From contig NZ_CP107811.1 in assembly GCF_036346105.1 (NCBI RefSeq), forward strand, positions 930,001 to 994,000: a stretch of 64,000 nucleotides of DNA, in the 5' to 3' direction. Below are positions 7,500-16,013 of the stretch, piece by piece. The stretch's first letter is position 1. Every line of letters starts with the position of its first letter. The notes beneath the pieces are model-generated. The model had not been told where the DNA came from. It did not search any database and saw only the letters and a program-made list of their open reading frames with translations. Position numbers and translations under genes: made by a program. The stretch comes from Streptomyces sp. NBC_00539. GTDB lineage: Bacteria; Actinomycetota; Actinomycetes; Streptomycetales; Streptomycetaceae.

Positions 7500-8444
7500 A
7501 TGAACCCCTCCCCGTCCGATCCCGTACCCGCGCCCTCCTCCGCCTCGCGTGACCTGCTTCCGGGAGTCGTCGGCATGGTGCTGGTCGGCAGCAGCGTCAC
7601 CATCTCCCGTTCGCTCGCCGGCGCCCCGCTCTTCGCTCCCCAGGCCGTCCGTTACGCGGCCGCCGCCGTGATCCTCTTCGTCCTCGCCCGCGCCGCCCGG
7701 GTGCCGTTGCTGCGTCCGCGCGGCCGTGAGTGGCTGTGGCTGGCCGGGATCGCGGCGAGCGGGCTGGTGCTGTTCAACGTGGCCGTGGTGCGGGGCGTCG
7801 CGCACGCCGAGCCGGCCGTCATCGCGGTCGCGGTGGCCTCCGTACCGGTCCTGCTCGCCCTCGTCGGTCCGCTGCTGGAGCGGCAGCGGCCCAGCCGTCG
7901 GGTGCTGCTGGCCGCCCCCGTCGTCGTCGCCGGGGCCGCGCTCGTGGAGGGGGCCGGGCGCACCGACGCGGCCGGGGTGGGCTGGGCCGCGCTCGCGCTG
8001 GGCTGCGAGGCCGGGTTCACGTTGCTGGCGGTGCCGGTGCTGGGCCGCCACGGTGCGTGGGGGGTGTCCGTGCACGCGGTGTGGCTGGGGGCGGTGATGC
8101 TGGCGGGGCTCACGGTGCTCGTGGAGCGACCCGGCTCTCTCGCGGCGCTCGGGCCCGGACAGTGGGCGGCGGTCGGCTACCTGGCCGTCCTGGTGACGGC
8201 GGTGGCGTTCCTGCTCTGGTACCGGACGGTGGCGGCCGTGGGCGCCGGCCGGGCCGGGCTGCTCGCCGGGCTCGCCCCGCTCGCCGCGGCCGGGGCGGGA
8301 GCGGCGTCGGGCGGTGGGGTCCCGGGAGCGGCGGTGTGGCTGGGACTCGCCGTGGTGGTCGCGGGGCTGGTGGTCGGGCTGCGGCCGAGCGGTGCGCCGG
8401 CGGCGGAGCCGGTGGGCGTCGAGCGGGTGCCCGTGGCCCCTTGA
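7500..8444 (+). CDS. EamA-family (DMT) transporter
   Basis: A 314-residue membrane protein with about ten hydrophobic helices arranged as two EamA repeats, the drug/metabolite transporter fold. These proteins export amino acids or small metabolites. The start codon at 7500 lies 28 bases from the divergent MocR start, leaving only a very short leader. Pairing of MocR regulators with EamA exporters is common in actinobacteria, which supports ligand-responsive control. The substrate is unknown. Confidence 0.87.
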   Translation: MNPSPSDPVPAPSSASRDLLPGVVGMVLVGSSVTISRSLAGAPLFAPQAVRYAAAAVILFVLARAARVPLLRPRGREWLWLAGIAASGLVLFNVAVVRGVAHAEPAVIAVAVASVPVLLALVGPLLERQRPSRRVLLAAPVVVAGAALVEGAGRTDAAGVGWAALALGCEAGFTLLAVPVLGRHGAWGVSVHAVWLGAVMLAGLTVLVERPGSLAALGPGQWAAVGYLAVLVTAVAFLLWYRTVAAVGAGRAGLLAGLAPLAAAGAGAASGGGVPGAAVWLGLAVVVAGLVVGLRPSGAPAAEPVGVERVPVAP

Positions 8445-8476
8445 GGGTGCCCGGAGCGGTGGATCACAATCCGCAG

Positions 8477-9385
8477 ATGCCGACGCCCCCGTACGACACC
8501 GCACCCCACAGCGCCGATCCGTACGGCACCGACCCGTACCGCACCGCCCCGTACAGCAGTTGGATGCGCTACTTCTCCCCCACCGCCAACCACCGCCGGC
8601 TCGGGCTGGTCTGCCTGGGCGTGGGGGTGCAGGAGGGGCCGCTGCCGGTGGTCGGCCCGCGGGCGCTCGACCACCACGTGGCCGTGGTGGTCACCCGGGG
8701 GCGGGGCTGGTTCAGCCACGGCGGGCGCCCGCCGCAGCCCGTGACGGCGCCCGCGCTGCTGTGGCTCGTGCCCGGCGTCGAGCACCACTACGGACCGGAT
8801 CCGCGGACCGGCTGGGAGGAGTGCTTCGTGGACTTCGCGGGACACGGCGTGGAGGCCTACACCGATCTCGGCTACGTCACCCCCGACCGGCCGCTGGTCC
8901 CGTTGAGCGCGACGGCCGGGGTGCGGCACGTGGTGGACGGGATCGTCCGGGCGGCCCGTACCGGCGGCCCGCTGCTGGAGGTGGAGGCGGCCGCGGCGGT
9001 ACACGCGCTGCTGGTGGCCCTGCGCTACGCCCGCGCCGAGGTGTCCCGGCACGGCGACGCCGTCATGGAGGCCCTGGCGCGGGACGCACTGTTGCCGATC
9101 TCCGTCGCCGAGCACGCCGCGCGGCTCGGGATACCGCTGCCGGAGCTGCGCGGGGCGGTGCGGCGCAGCACCGGCGAGGGCGTCAAGGAGTACCTCCTCG
9201 GCATCAGACTGAGCCGGGCCAAGGAGCTGCTGGCCCGCACCGATCTGCCGGTCGCCGGGGTCGCCCGGAGGGTCGGGTACGACGACCCCGGGTATTTCAG
9301 CCGGCTGTTCAGCCGCCGCGTCGGCATGGCCCCGGGCCGCTTCCGCGCCCAGCAGTCCTTCCGCGACGCCGGGCGGCAAGGGTGA
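8477..9385 (+). CDS. AraC-family transcriptional regulator
   Basis: A 302-residue regulator with an N-terminal AraC-type cupin (about 30-170) and a C-terminal double helix-turn-helix (about 200-295). The second HTH is typical: VAGVARRVGYDDPGYFSRLF, followed by the GMAPGRFR end motif. AraC proteins with such cupins usually respond to sugars. It lies 32 bp after the EamA gene and is convergent with a methyltransferase/GH101 operon, so it may control that glycosidase, though nothing in the sequence proves it. The first 30 residues are Tyr/Pro-rich; a later start at an internal Met is possible. Confidence 0.87.
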   Translation: MPTPPYDTAPHSADPYGTDPYRTAPYSSWMRYFSPTANHRRLGLVCLGVGVQEGPLPVVGPRALDHHVAVVVTRGRGWFSHGGRPPQPVTAPALLWLVPGVEHHYGPDPRTGWEECFVDFAGHGVEAYTDLGYVTPDRPLVPLSATAGVRHVVDGIVRAARTGGPLLEVEAAAAVHALLVALRYARAEVSRHGDAVMEALARDALLPISVAEHAARLGIPLPELRGAVRRSTGEGVKEYLLGIRLSRAKELLARTDLPVAGVARRVGYDDPGYFSRLFSRRVGMAPGRFRAQQSFRDAGRQG

Positions 9386-9441
9386 GGGCTGTCCCCTGGT
9401 CCGCGGCGGGCGCGCGGCGCCGGGGACCACGGGCAGCCCTC
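9384..9441. terminator. Imperfect stem between convergent AraC and methyltransferase genes
   Basis: GAGGGCTG (9384-9391) pairs with CAGCCCTC (9434-9441), and an inner TGGTCC/GGACCA pair extends the stem. It starts within the stop codon of one gene and ends within that of the other, which fits a shared terminator. Confidence 0.55.
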
Positions 9442-10075
9442 AGGGCTTGTCGCGGCGCCGGGCGTAGCAGAACAGGTGCTCCTCCGGGTCGGCGAGGCCG
9501 CCCTCGGGGTGGAAGAGGCTCGTGCGGTGGTACAGGAGTTCCAGGCCGGCCGTCTCGATCCGGGTCGCGTACTCCTGCTCGGACAGGCTGCTGACGGTGA
9601 CCTGGTGGCCCATCCACTCGATGGCGAGGCCGCTGATGTCGCCCGGCACGGTGGCGAGGACGAGGTACCCGCCCGGCGCCACCCACGAGGCCATCCGTTC
9701 CAGCGAGGCCGCCACTTCGCGCTGCTCCATCATCAGCAGCGGGAAGAAGGCGCACACCGCGTCGAATCCGCCCCCGCCGGGCGCGTACGTGCGTACGTCC
9801 GCCTGCTCGAAGCGGGCCCGCGGGACCCGCTCGCGCGCGAGGGCGACCATCTCGGCCGAGACGTCGATGCCGGTCACCTCGCAGCCCGCCGCCGCGAGCC
9901 GTTCGGCGGTGGGCCGGCCCGTGCCGCTGCCCACGTCGAGGACCCGCGCACCCTTCGGCAGTCGGCCGGTGAGCCAGTCGAGGGCCTGCGCCTGTGCGGG
10001 GACGCGGCCGAACGCCTCCTCGTAGCGCTCCGCGAGCGCGTCGAACACCTCGGCCGCCGACTCGTGTCCACTCAT
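9440..10075 (-). CDS. Class I SAM-dependent methyltransferase
   Basis: A 211-residue Rossmann methyltransferase. Motif I is VLDVGSGTGRPT (about residues 40-51), followed by the acidic end of strand 2 (GIDVS) and motif II (FDAVCAFFP). The C-terminal part resembles the methyltransf_25/11 group that acts on small molecules. It begins 25 bp after the stop of the GH101 gene and may be co-transcribed with it. The substrate cannot be read from sequence. Confidence 0.83.
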   Translation of the reverse strand: MSGHESAAEVFDALAERYEEAFGRVPAQAQALDWLTGRLPKGARVLDVGSGTGRPTAERLAAAGCEVTGIDVSAEMVALARERVPRARFEQADVRTYAPGGGGFDAVCAFFPLLMMEQREVAASLERMASWVAPGGYLVLATVPGDISGLAIEWMGHQVTVSSLSEQEYATRIETAGLELLYHRTSLFHPEGGLADPEEHLFCYARRRDKP

Positions 10076-10100
10076 CGCGATGCCTCGTTCCCTCTCATGT

Positions 10101-13100
10101 CTACGGCAGATAGCCGACGTTGAGCTCGGCCATCGAGGTCCAGGGGTTGCCGTTCACCTCGCTCAAGGCCTCGAGTCTGACGTACCGGGCCGCCCGGGGC
10201 GAGAAGGAGACGTCCTGTTGCGCGGCGCCGTCCGCGAACCTTCCGGAGGCCGCGGCCGGGCCCCAGGTCACCCCGTCGGTGGAGGTGAACACCTGGTAGT
10301 CCGCGATGCGCCCGTTGCTCTGCGTCTGCCGGGGCAGGCAGTGCAGGGCCGAGACCTCGTAGGAGGCGCCGAGGTCCACGGTGATCTCGTGCGGCATCGG
10401 CGCGGTCGCCGCGTACCACTGGGTGTGCCAGAGGGTGGCGGCGTTGCCGTCCAGGACCTTGGCGGCGCTGCCGTTCTCGCCCGCCGTCTCCTGGCTGTCG
10501 ACGGCTTTGACGCCCATCCGGCTCTGCGGCACGAGGAGTTCCCCGCCGCCGCCCGTGCCGAGGTCGTCCACCGTGAGGTCGTCGAGGACGAGGTCCGCCT
10601 CGTCGTGGGAGTCCTCGCCCGTGACCTTGCGCACGCCGATCCAGGCGTCCGCCCCGGCGGTGAACGTCTGGGTGAAGGTGGTGGCGGTGCGGGCCTGCCC
10701 CAGGGCGGTGGCCGTCTCCCCGGTGCCCGAGCCGGTGATGAACCGGTAGTCGCCGCCGAAGCCGTTCTCGTAGGCGAAGGACACCTTGTACGTGCGCCCC
10801 TTCGTCAGGCGCAGCGTCTGCGGCAGGGTGCGGTAGACCAGGCCCTGTCGCTCCTCGTGCGACTTGAGGGAGTTGCCCCCGCTGATCACGTCGTCCACCA
10901 GCTTCCCGTTCCAGCCGGCCTGGGTGTACGGGGCGTTGCGCTGGGCGATGTGGGTGCGCGGGTCGGTGGCGGAGCCGCCGGCGCCGCCGAAGACGAACGG
11001 GCCCCAGCCCGCGTCCACGTGCTCGAAGTCCTCGGCGAAGTAGTGGCCGCCGAGCGGTGTCCGGGCCGAGCGGACCACGCGGACGTCGTCGAAGGTGACG
11101 GTGCCCGGTCCGGCCGCCGCGGAGAGCGTGAGGGTGGCGGTGGACCGGCCTGCCGGGACGTCGAAGAGCACCTTCATGCGCTGCTCGTCGGTGCCGTTCT
11201 TCTCGCTCCCGCCGAGGTTGTCGGTCAGCGGCGAGGAGTCGGCGTACACGGAGGCGGCCGCGCCCCCGGCGGGGGTGACGGCGAGGGTGGCGGCCCGGCC
11301 GGCGGGGGTGGAGACCCAGACGGACGCGGCGTAGGTGCCGGGGGTCAGGCCGGTGAGCTGCTGCGCCACGGCCGGGGAGGTTCCGTGGGCCATGGTCAGC
11401 TCGCTCTGGCCCCGGGAGTTGCGGGTGACGGCGGCGCCGGCGCCGGTGACCGTCCAGGCCCTCAGGTCGCCTGAGTAGAAGGAGGGGTCCTTGACGGGGG
11501 TGCCCTCGCCCCACTCGGGGTCGGCCTGGGCGGGCGCGGCGCCGTTGGTGACGAGGTAGGCGGTCTTCGCCGTCGCGTCGAGGGTGACCCGGCCCTGGGT
11601 GACGGTGAGGTCTCCGACGAGACTGCGTCCCGTGTCGGTGAGCCGGTAGAGCCTGGGTGTGCTCCAGCCGGCCGGAAGGGTCCAGGTGGTGGAGCCGCCA
11701 GTGTCGTTCCAGTGGTAGAGCTTGCCGTCGCGCGGCAGGAGGTAGGCGCCGCCGCGCAGGACGGTGCGCCCGGCGGTGGTGATCGTGCGGGCGCCGCCGG
11801 CGGTGCTGACGGTGGTGCCGTTCGCGAGGGTGACCGTGTCGGCGGTCCACTTCACGATCGGGGATTCCTGGAGGAACTTCGTCGGCAGGTTGACGGCGAA
11901 GGTGGTGTTCAGGAAGGCGGGGTAGTCCTTCTTGCCCTGCCAGCCCTCGTACGCGGTGAGTTCCGCGCCGCCGAGCAGCGGGTTCCGGGCGATCCAGTCG
12001 TCCTTGGTGTGGTTGGCGATGAACCGGACGATGCTGGAGTTGATGCCCTTGAGGTCGCTGCCGCCGTAGTCGACGTCGGCGGCCCAGTGGTGCCACAGCG
12101 ACTGCTCGGTCAGGGTGTGGGGGAATTCGGTGGCGAGCTGGAAACCGAGGCCGCCGATCTCGCGCTGGAGCTTGCGGGACACGTATCCGTCGCCGTACCA
12201 GACGTCCACGTAGAGGAAGTCGAGGCCGGGGGCGGCTGCCTTGAGGTCCTGGAGGCGCTTGGCCCGCTGCCCGGACTGGCCGTCCCGGCGGGTGTCGACG
12301 TAGTACGACTGGTCGAGCCAGTCCCAGCCGAGCCCTCCGCTCTGGTGGGCCGGGTCGAAGGTGGCCGATACGGGGTACTCCTCGGTCGCGTTGATGTGGA
12401 CGCCGAAGTCGGCGTTGTAGGCGTGCCCGGCGGTGGTGAGGGTGTTCAGGTCGACCGCGCCGCCCTGTTTGCCGCCGATGTTCTTGTAGTCCATGTGCGC
12501 GGAGTCGTGGCCCTCCGAGGCGTAGCCCTTGAGCAGGACGAACTGGCCGAGGCCGTCCGTCGCGAGGCTGACGCGTTTGGTTTCGTCCAGGGTCTGGGTG
12601 AAGGGGTGGGTGGCCTGGGAGGCGAAGTTGAAGGGGATGCGCTGGACGACCCGGTTCGCGGTGTCCTGCCAGCCGGTGGGCGGGGTCCAGATGTCGCGGT
12701 AGGCGACGGCGGCGTCCTGCCAGTCCACGACGGAGTCGGCGTTGCGGTCGGCGGTGATCGCGATCCGGGCGTACGGGAGCGGCTCGGTGTCGGTGTCGGC
12801 CGCGCCCGCCGCCCGGTACAGCCAGTCCCCGCTCCACAGGGCGGCCCTGCGGTAGGAGCCCTTGTCGGTGACCTGCTTGCTGATGCGGCCGTTGTCGCGG
12901 GCGGTGGCGCCCGAGGGCTGGTCGTAGAGGGAGTTGGAGTCGATGGCGGCGGCCAGCTTGCCGGTGTTGACCAGCCCGTACATGACCGTCGTCGCGGCGG
13001 CGTCCACGGGCGTGGCGGCGGTGACGGGGGTGAAGGTGTCGCCGGTGCCGGTGGTGGCGGTGTGCATGCGGGCGGTGGAGAGCGCGGCACCGGCCTGGTC

Positions 13101-13547
13101 GCTGCGGACGCTGACGAGACTGTGGTCGGGGACGGCGAGGCTGTGCACGCGCAGCGCGGGGGTGTCCTCGATCGCGGTGACGTTGAACTCCACGGCCGAA
13201 CCGGCCACGGAGAGACGGGACCTGACGGTCACTCCGGAGAAGCTGAGCGCGTAGTCGACGGCGGACGCGGAGGCCGTCGCGGTCACGGCGGGGGTGTAGG
13301 CGGCGCCGTTGACGACGATCTTGGTCAGCGGGTCCTCGTTGCCGTTCAGTACGTCACCGGTGGCGCGGCGGGTGTAGGCGATGACGCGGGGGAAGGCGCG
13401 GTCGACGCTCACCGAGAGCTCGGGCGAGGTGATGGTCAGGGGTCCGGCCGCGGGGGCCGCGGAGACCGGGGTGGTGGGTACGGACACGGTGAGGGTGGCG
13501 ATGAGACCGGCGACCACGGCTGCGGCCGGCCAGAGGGGGGTGCGCAT
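10101..13547 (-). CDS. Secreted endo-alpha-N-acetylgalactosaminidase, GH101
   Basis: A 1148-residue secreted enzyme expected to release the core-1 disaccharide from serine or threonine O-glycans. A signal peptide (about 1-31) precedes beta-rich N-terminal domains (about 35-290). The GH101 barrel (about 300-620) holds the probable nucleophile D448 in YVDVW and acid/base E474 in LATEF, the spacing seen in the family. Two carbohydrate-binding-like beta domains and a C-terminal F5/8-type domain (about 1000-1148) follow. GGAGG lies 4 bases before the ATG at 13547. Known members come mainly from gut bacteria and pathogens, so a soil host may use it on fungal or animal mucin-like glycoproteins. Confidence 0.9.
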   Translation of the reverse strand: MRTPLWPAAAVVAGLIATLTVSVPTTPVSAAPAAGPLTITSPELSVSVDRAFPRVIAYTRRATGDVLNGNEDPLTKIVVNGAAYTPAVTATASASAVDYALSFSGVTVRSRLSVAGSAVEFNVTAIEDTPALRVHSLAVPDHSLVSVRSDQAGAALSTARMHTATTGTGDTFTPVTAATPVDAAATTVMYGLVNTGKLAAAIDSNSLYDQPSGATARDNGRISKQVTDKGSYRRAALWSGDWLYRAAGAADTDTEPLPYARIAITADRNADSVVDWQDAAVAYRDIWTPPTGWQDTANRVVQRIPFNFASQATHPFTQTLDETKRVSLATDGLGQFVLLKGYASEGHDSAHMDYKNIGGKQGGAVDLNTLTTAGHAYNADFGVHINATEEYPVSATFDPAHQSGGLGWDWLDQSYYVDTRRDGQSGQRAKRLQDLKAAAPGLDFLYVDVWYGDGYVSRKLQREIGGLGFQLATEFPHTLTEQSLWHHWAADVDYGGSDLKGINSSIVRFIANHTKDDWIARNPLLGGAELTAYEGWQGKKDYPAFLNTTFAVNLPTKFLQESPIVKWTADTVTLANGTTVSTAGGARTITTAGRTVLRGGAYLLPRDGKLYHWNDTGGSTTWTLPAGWSTPRLYRLTDTGRSLVGDLTVTQGRVTLDATAKTAYLVTNGAAPAQADPEWGEGTPVKDPSFYSGDLRAWTVTGAGAAVTRNSRGQSELTMAHGTSPAVAQQLTGLTPGTYAASVWVSTPAGRAATLAVTPAGGAAASVYADSSPLTDNLGGSEKNGTDEQRMKVLFDVPAGRSTATLTLSAAAGPGTVTFDDVRVVRSARTPLGGHYFAEDFEHVDAGWGPFVFGGAGGSATDPRTHIAQRNAPYTQAGWNGKLVDDVISGGNSLKSHEERQGLVYRTLPQTLRLTKGRTYKVSFAYENGFGGDYRFITGSGTGETATALGQARTATTFTQTFTAGADAWIGVRKVTGEDSHDEADLVLDDLTVDDLGTGGGGELLVPQSRMGVKAVDSQETAGENGSAAKVLDGNAATLWHTQWYAATAPMPHEITVDLGASYEVSALHCLPRQTQSNGRIADYQVFTSTDGVTWGPAAASGRFADGAAQQDVSFSPRAARYVRLEALSEVNGNPWTSMAELNVGYLP

Positions 13548-13582
13548 CGGGCCTCCGGGAGTCGGTGCTTCCTCGTGGGGAA

Positions 13583-13639
13583 GACCGCACGGCTCCGGAG
13601 CCCTGCGGTCCGCTCACTGACCTGACAGCTTGCGGACCG
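13583..13639. promoter_or_regulatory. Cluster of inverted repeats upstream of the GH101 gene
   Basis: GACCGCA (13583-13589) pairs with TGCGGTC (13604-13610) around the palindrome GGCTCCGGAGCC (13591-13602). CGGTCCGC (13606-13613) pairs with GCGGACCG (13632-13639). The three related half-sites lie 36-92 bp upstream of the GH101 start, in the expected promoter region, and are candidate operators for a sugar-responsive regulator. Confidence 0.4.
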
Positions 13640-13715
13640 TGTGCGGGCGGGCCCATGGACAAAGCGGAGCGCCGTCATGGACTTACGGGAAACCGGGCTG
13701 TGGTGGCGCGTCGGC

Positions 13716-14090
13716 TCAGGCCGTCTCGGGCGCCAGCACGACGGCCGTGCCGTACGCGCACACCTCGGTGCCGATGTCGGCGGCCTCGGTCACATCGAAG
13801 CGCATGGCGAGGACGGCGTTGGCGCCCCGCGCCTTGGCCTGCTCGATGAGCCGCTCCATGGCCTGGTTACGGGTCTGCACGAGGGTCTTCGTCAGCCCCC
13901 TGAGCTCCCCGCCGATCATGGATTTCAGGCCGGCGCCGATCTGGCTGCCCAGGTGGCGCGAGCGCACGGTGAGGCCGAAGACCTCCCCGACGACCCGCTC
14001 GACCCGGTAGCCGGGAGCGTCGTTGGTCGTCACCACCATGACCCCGGTCTGCTCGGCCCCGGGGCCTCCGCCGTAGTCGTCTATGCCCAT
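13716..14090 (-). CDS. UPF0145 / YbjQ-family protein
   Basis: A 124-residue member of the YbjQ (UPF0145, heavy-metal-binding) family, a small pentameric fold of unproved role. The hallmarks are the MVVTTNDAPGYRV start, GLTVRSRHLG near residue 40, and a C-terminal ANAVLAMRFD block. I chose the ATG at 14090 because the family begins close to this strand; the longer frame adds an unrelated proline-rich segment. It stands alone between the GH101 promoter and a divergent methyltransferase. Confidence 0.82.
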   Translation of the reverse strand: MGIDDYGGGPGAEQTGVMVVTTNDAPGYRVERVVGEVFGLTVRSRHLGSQIGAGLKSMIGGELRGLTKTLVQTRNQAMERLIEQAKARGANAVLAMRFDVTEAADIGTEVCAYGTAVVLAPETA

Positions 14091-14242
14091 GGATCCCACT
14101 GTGGCGCCGGGCGCCGGCGCCCGCATCCCGAACCGGCGCCACGGTGGGCCGGGCAGCATGCGAGAACGCATGGCGCGGGCACCCCGCGACTCTCTACCAT
14201 GAGCCGACGCCGCGGGCCCGCAGGGGCCATCAAGGAGGGCAC

Positions 14243-15070
14243 ATGGAGTTAGGGCCGGACCCGTCCCAGCCGCCGTTCATCGACATGCACACCCCGAGCG
14301 TCGCCCGGATGTACGACTGGCTCCTGGGCGGTGTGGAGAACTACGCCAGCGACCGCGAGGCATGCGCCCGGTTGCTGGAGATCGCGCCCAGTACCCAGCT
14401 GCTGGCCCGCAACAACCGGGCCTTCCTCAGCCGCGTGGTGCGGATCCTCGTCGAGGACTACGGGATCCGGCAGTTCCTCGACCACGGTTCGGGCCTTCCC
14501 ACGCAGGACAACGTGCACGAGGTGGCGCAGCGCATCGACAAGGACTGCAAGGTCGCCTACATCGACAACGACCCCATGGTCCTCGCACACGCCCAGACCA
14601 CGCTGCACGACAACTCCGGCACGCTGGTGCTGCCGATGGACATGCGCGACACCGAGCGCATCCACGGGGCCACCCGGGAATTCCTCGACTGGAACCAGCC
14701 CATCGCGGCGCTGTTCGTCTCGGTCCTGCACTGCATCCCGGACTCGGACGACGGCCGCTCCCCGGCTGCCGTCGTGCGCAAGACCGCGGACCTGCTGCCG
14801 CCGGGCAGCTTCATGGTGATCTGCCAGCTCGTCAGCGACGACCCGGTGGTGCGGGACGACGTGACCCGGATGATGGACGTCACCACCCACGGGCACTGGG
14901 GGCGCGTGCGCGAGACGCACGAGGTGCGGCGGTACTTCGACGGGCTGGACATCCTCGAACCGGACCTCGTCGACGTGGTCGACTGGCGCCCCGACACCAC
15001 CCCGCCGCCACCGGAGCTCCGGCCGAAGGACTGGGTGGAGTGGGGCGGCGTGGGCCGCCTCCTCCGGTGA
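14243..15070 (+). CDS. DUF574-type SAM-dependent methyltransferase
   Basis: A 275-residue protein of the actinobacterial DUF574 / methyltransf_19 family. It opens with the typical HTPSVARMYDWLLGG block (about residues 15-30), which contains the YDWLLGG signature. A Rossmann core follows with FLDHGSGLPTQDNVHEVA and the strand VAYIDNDPMV. AAGGAGGG at about 14233 gives an excellent ribosome binding site. Streptomyces carry many copies, often near XRE/DUF397 pairs, as here. The physiological substrate is unknown. Confidence 0.88.
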   Translation: MELGPDPSQPPFIDMHTPSVARMYDWLLGGVENYASDREACARLLEIAPSTQLLARNNRAFLSRVVRILVEDYGIRQFLDHGSGLPTQDNVHEVAQRIDKDCKVAYIDNDPMVLAHAQTTLHDNSGTLVLPMDMRDTERIHGATREFLDWNQPIAALFVSVLHCIPDSDDGRSPAAVVRKTADLLPPGSFMVICQLVSDDPVVRDDVTRMMDVTTHGHWGRVRETHEVRRYFDGLDILEPDLVDVVDWRPDTTPPPPELRPKDWVEWGGVGRLLR

Positions 15071-15107
15071 AGTCCACGGGGCGGCGGCGCACGGAAGGAA
15101 CGGCTCG

Positions 15108-16013
15108 ATGACGATCCTGGTCACCACACCGACCGGGCACGTGGGATCGCGCGTGGTGCGGCTGCTGCTCCAGGCCGGCGTCCGCCCGCGCGTCCTGGTC
15201 CGCGACCCGGCCCGCCTTGACGAAGGCACCCGCGCGCGGGTGGACGTACGCCGCGGCGATCTGACGGACGCCGGTTTCGTCCGAGACGCGGTGGCGGGGG
15301 ACGCGGTGGCGGGGGCGCGGACCGTGTTCTGGGTGGATCCCACCCCCCATACCGCGCCGGACCCGATCGGAACCTCGCTGGAGACCGCGGCGCCGCTGGT
15401 GGAGGCAGCCCGGGCCGGTGACGTGGGCCGGGTGGCGCTGCTCAGCAGCATCGGGGCGGAGAAGCGGCACGGCGTCGGCCACATCGACGCCCTGGCGGGG
15501 ATCGAGACGGAACTCGATGCCACCGGAACGGACGTGCTGCACCTGCGCTGCGCGTACTTCTTCACCAACCTGCTTCTCGACCTCGAAGGACTCTCCCGAG
15601 GCGTCCTGAACACGGCGTTCGACCCCGAACACCCGATGCCGTGGGTCGATCCGCGCGACGTCGCGGACGTGGTCGCGGTCCGGCTGCTGAACGACGGCTG
15701 GCGGGGGCGGACGGTGCAGGCCGTGCACGGACCGGAGGACCTCACCTTCCACCAGGTCGCGCGGATCCTCACCGAGGCCCTCGGCCGTACGGTCCGGCTC
15801 GACCAGGTCGGCGAGGACGCGCTCCGGGACACCCTGCGCGCCGCCGGGCTGACCGCGCCGGCGGTCGAGGGCATCGTCGGCATGAGCGCCGGATCGAGCG
15901 GCCTGGTGCCCGAGCAGCCCCGTGACCTGCTCACCACCACACCCACCCGGCTCGGTGGGTGGGCGCACGCCGAGCTGCGTCCCCTGCTGGAGGCCCGTCC
16001 CGGGACGGCCTAG
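15108..16013 (+). CDS. NmrA-like NAD(P)-binding protein
   Basis: A 301-residue atypical short-chain dehydrogenase. The Rossmann start (ILVTTPTGHVGSRVVRLLL) keeps the GxxGxxG-like spacing, but there is no YxxxK catalytic pair, as usual in NmrA and NAD(P)H azoreductase-like proteins. These act as redox sensors or reductases. GGAAGG precedes the ATG at 15108. It follows the DUF574 gene by 37 bp on the same strand. Its TAG shares a CTAG with the convergent XRE gene. Confidence 0.82.
   Translation: MTILVTTPTGHVGSRVVRLLLQAGVRPRVLVRDPARLDEGTRARVDVRRGDLTDAGFVRDAVAGDAVAGARTVFWVDPTPHTAPDPIGTSLETAAPLVEAARAGDVGRVALLSSIGAEKRHGVGHIDALAGIETELDATGTDVLHLRCAYFFTNLLLDLEGLSRGVLNTAFDPEHPMPWVDPRDVADVVAVRLLNDGWRGRTVQAVHGPEDLTFHQVARILTEALGRTVRLDQVGEDALRDTLRAAGLTAPAVEGIVGMSAGSSGLVPEQPRDLLTTTPTRLGGWAHAELRPLLEARPGTA

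Noticed and set aside
5880-8504. An 874-codon minus-strand frame across MocR, EamA and the AraC start
   Set aside because: It is an Arg/Pro/Gly-rich frame caused by high GC. The MocR and EamA frames over the same bases have clear domains and starts.
10072-12837. A 921-codon minus frame and a 637-codon plus frame (11712-13625) over GH101
   Set aside because: Both are compositionally odd shadows of the GH101 gene, which has a signal peptide, catalytic residues and a ribosome binding site.
16010-16013. CTAG shared by two convergent stops, also at 26676-26679, as a possible signal
   Set aside because: Stop-codon overlap is a simple result of close convergent packing; no further structure supports a role.
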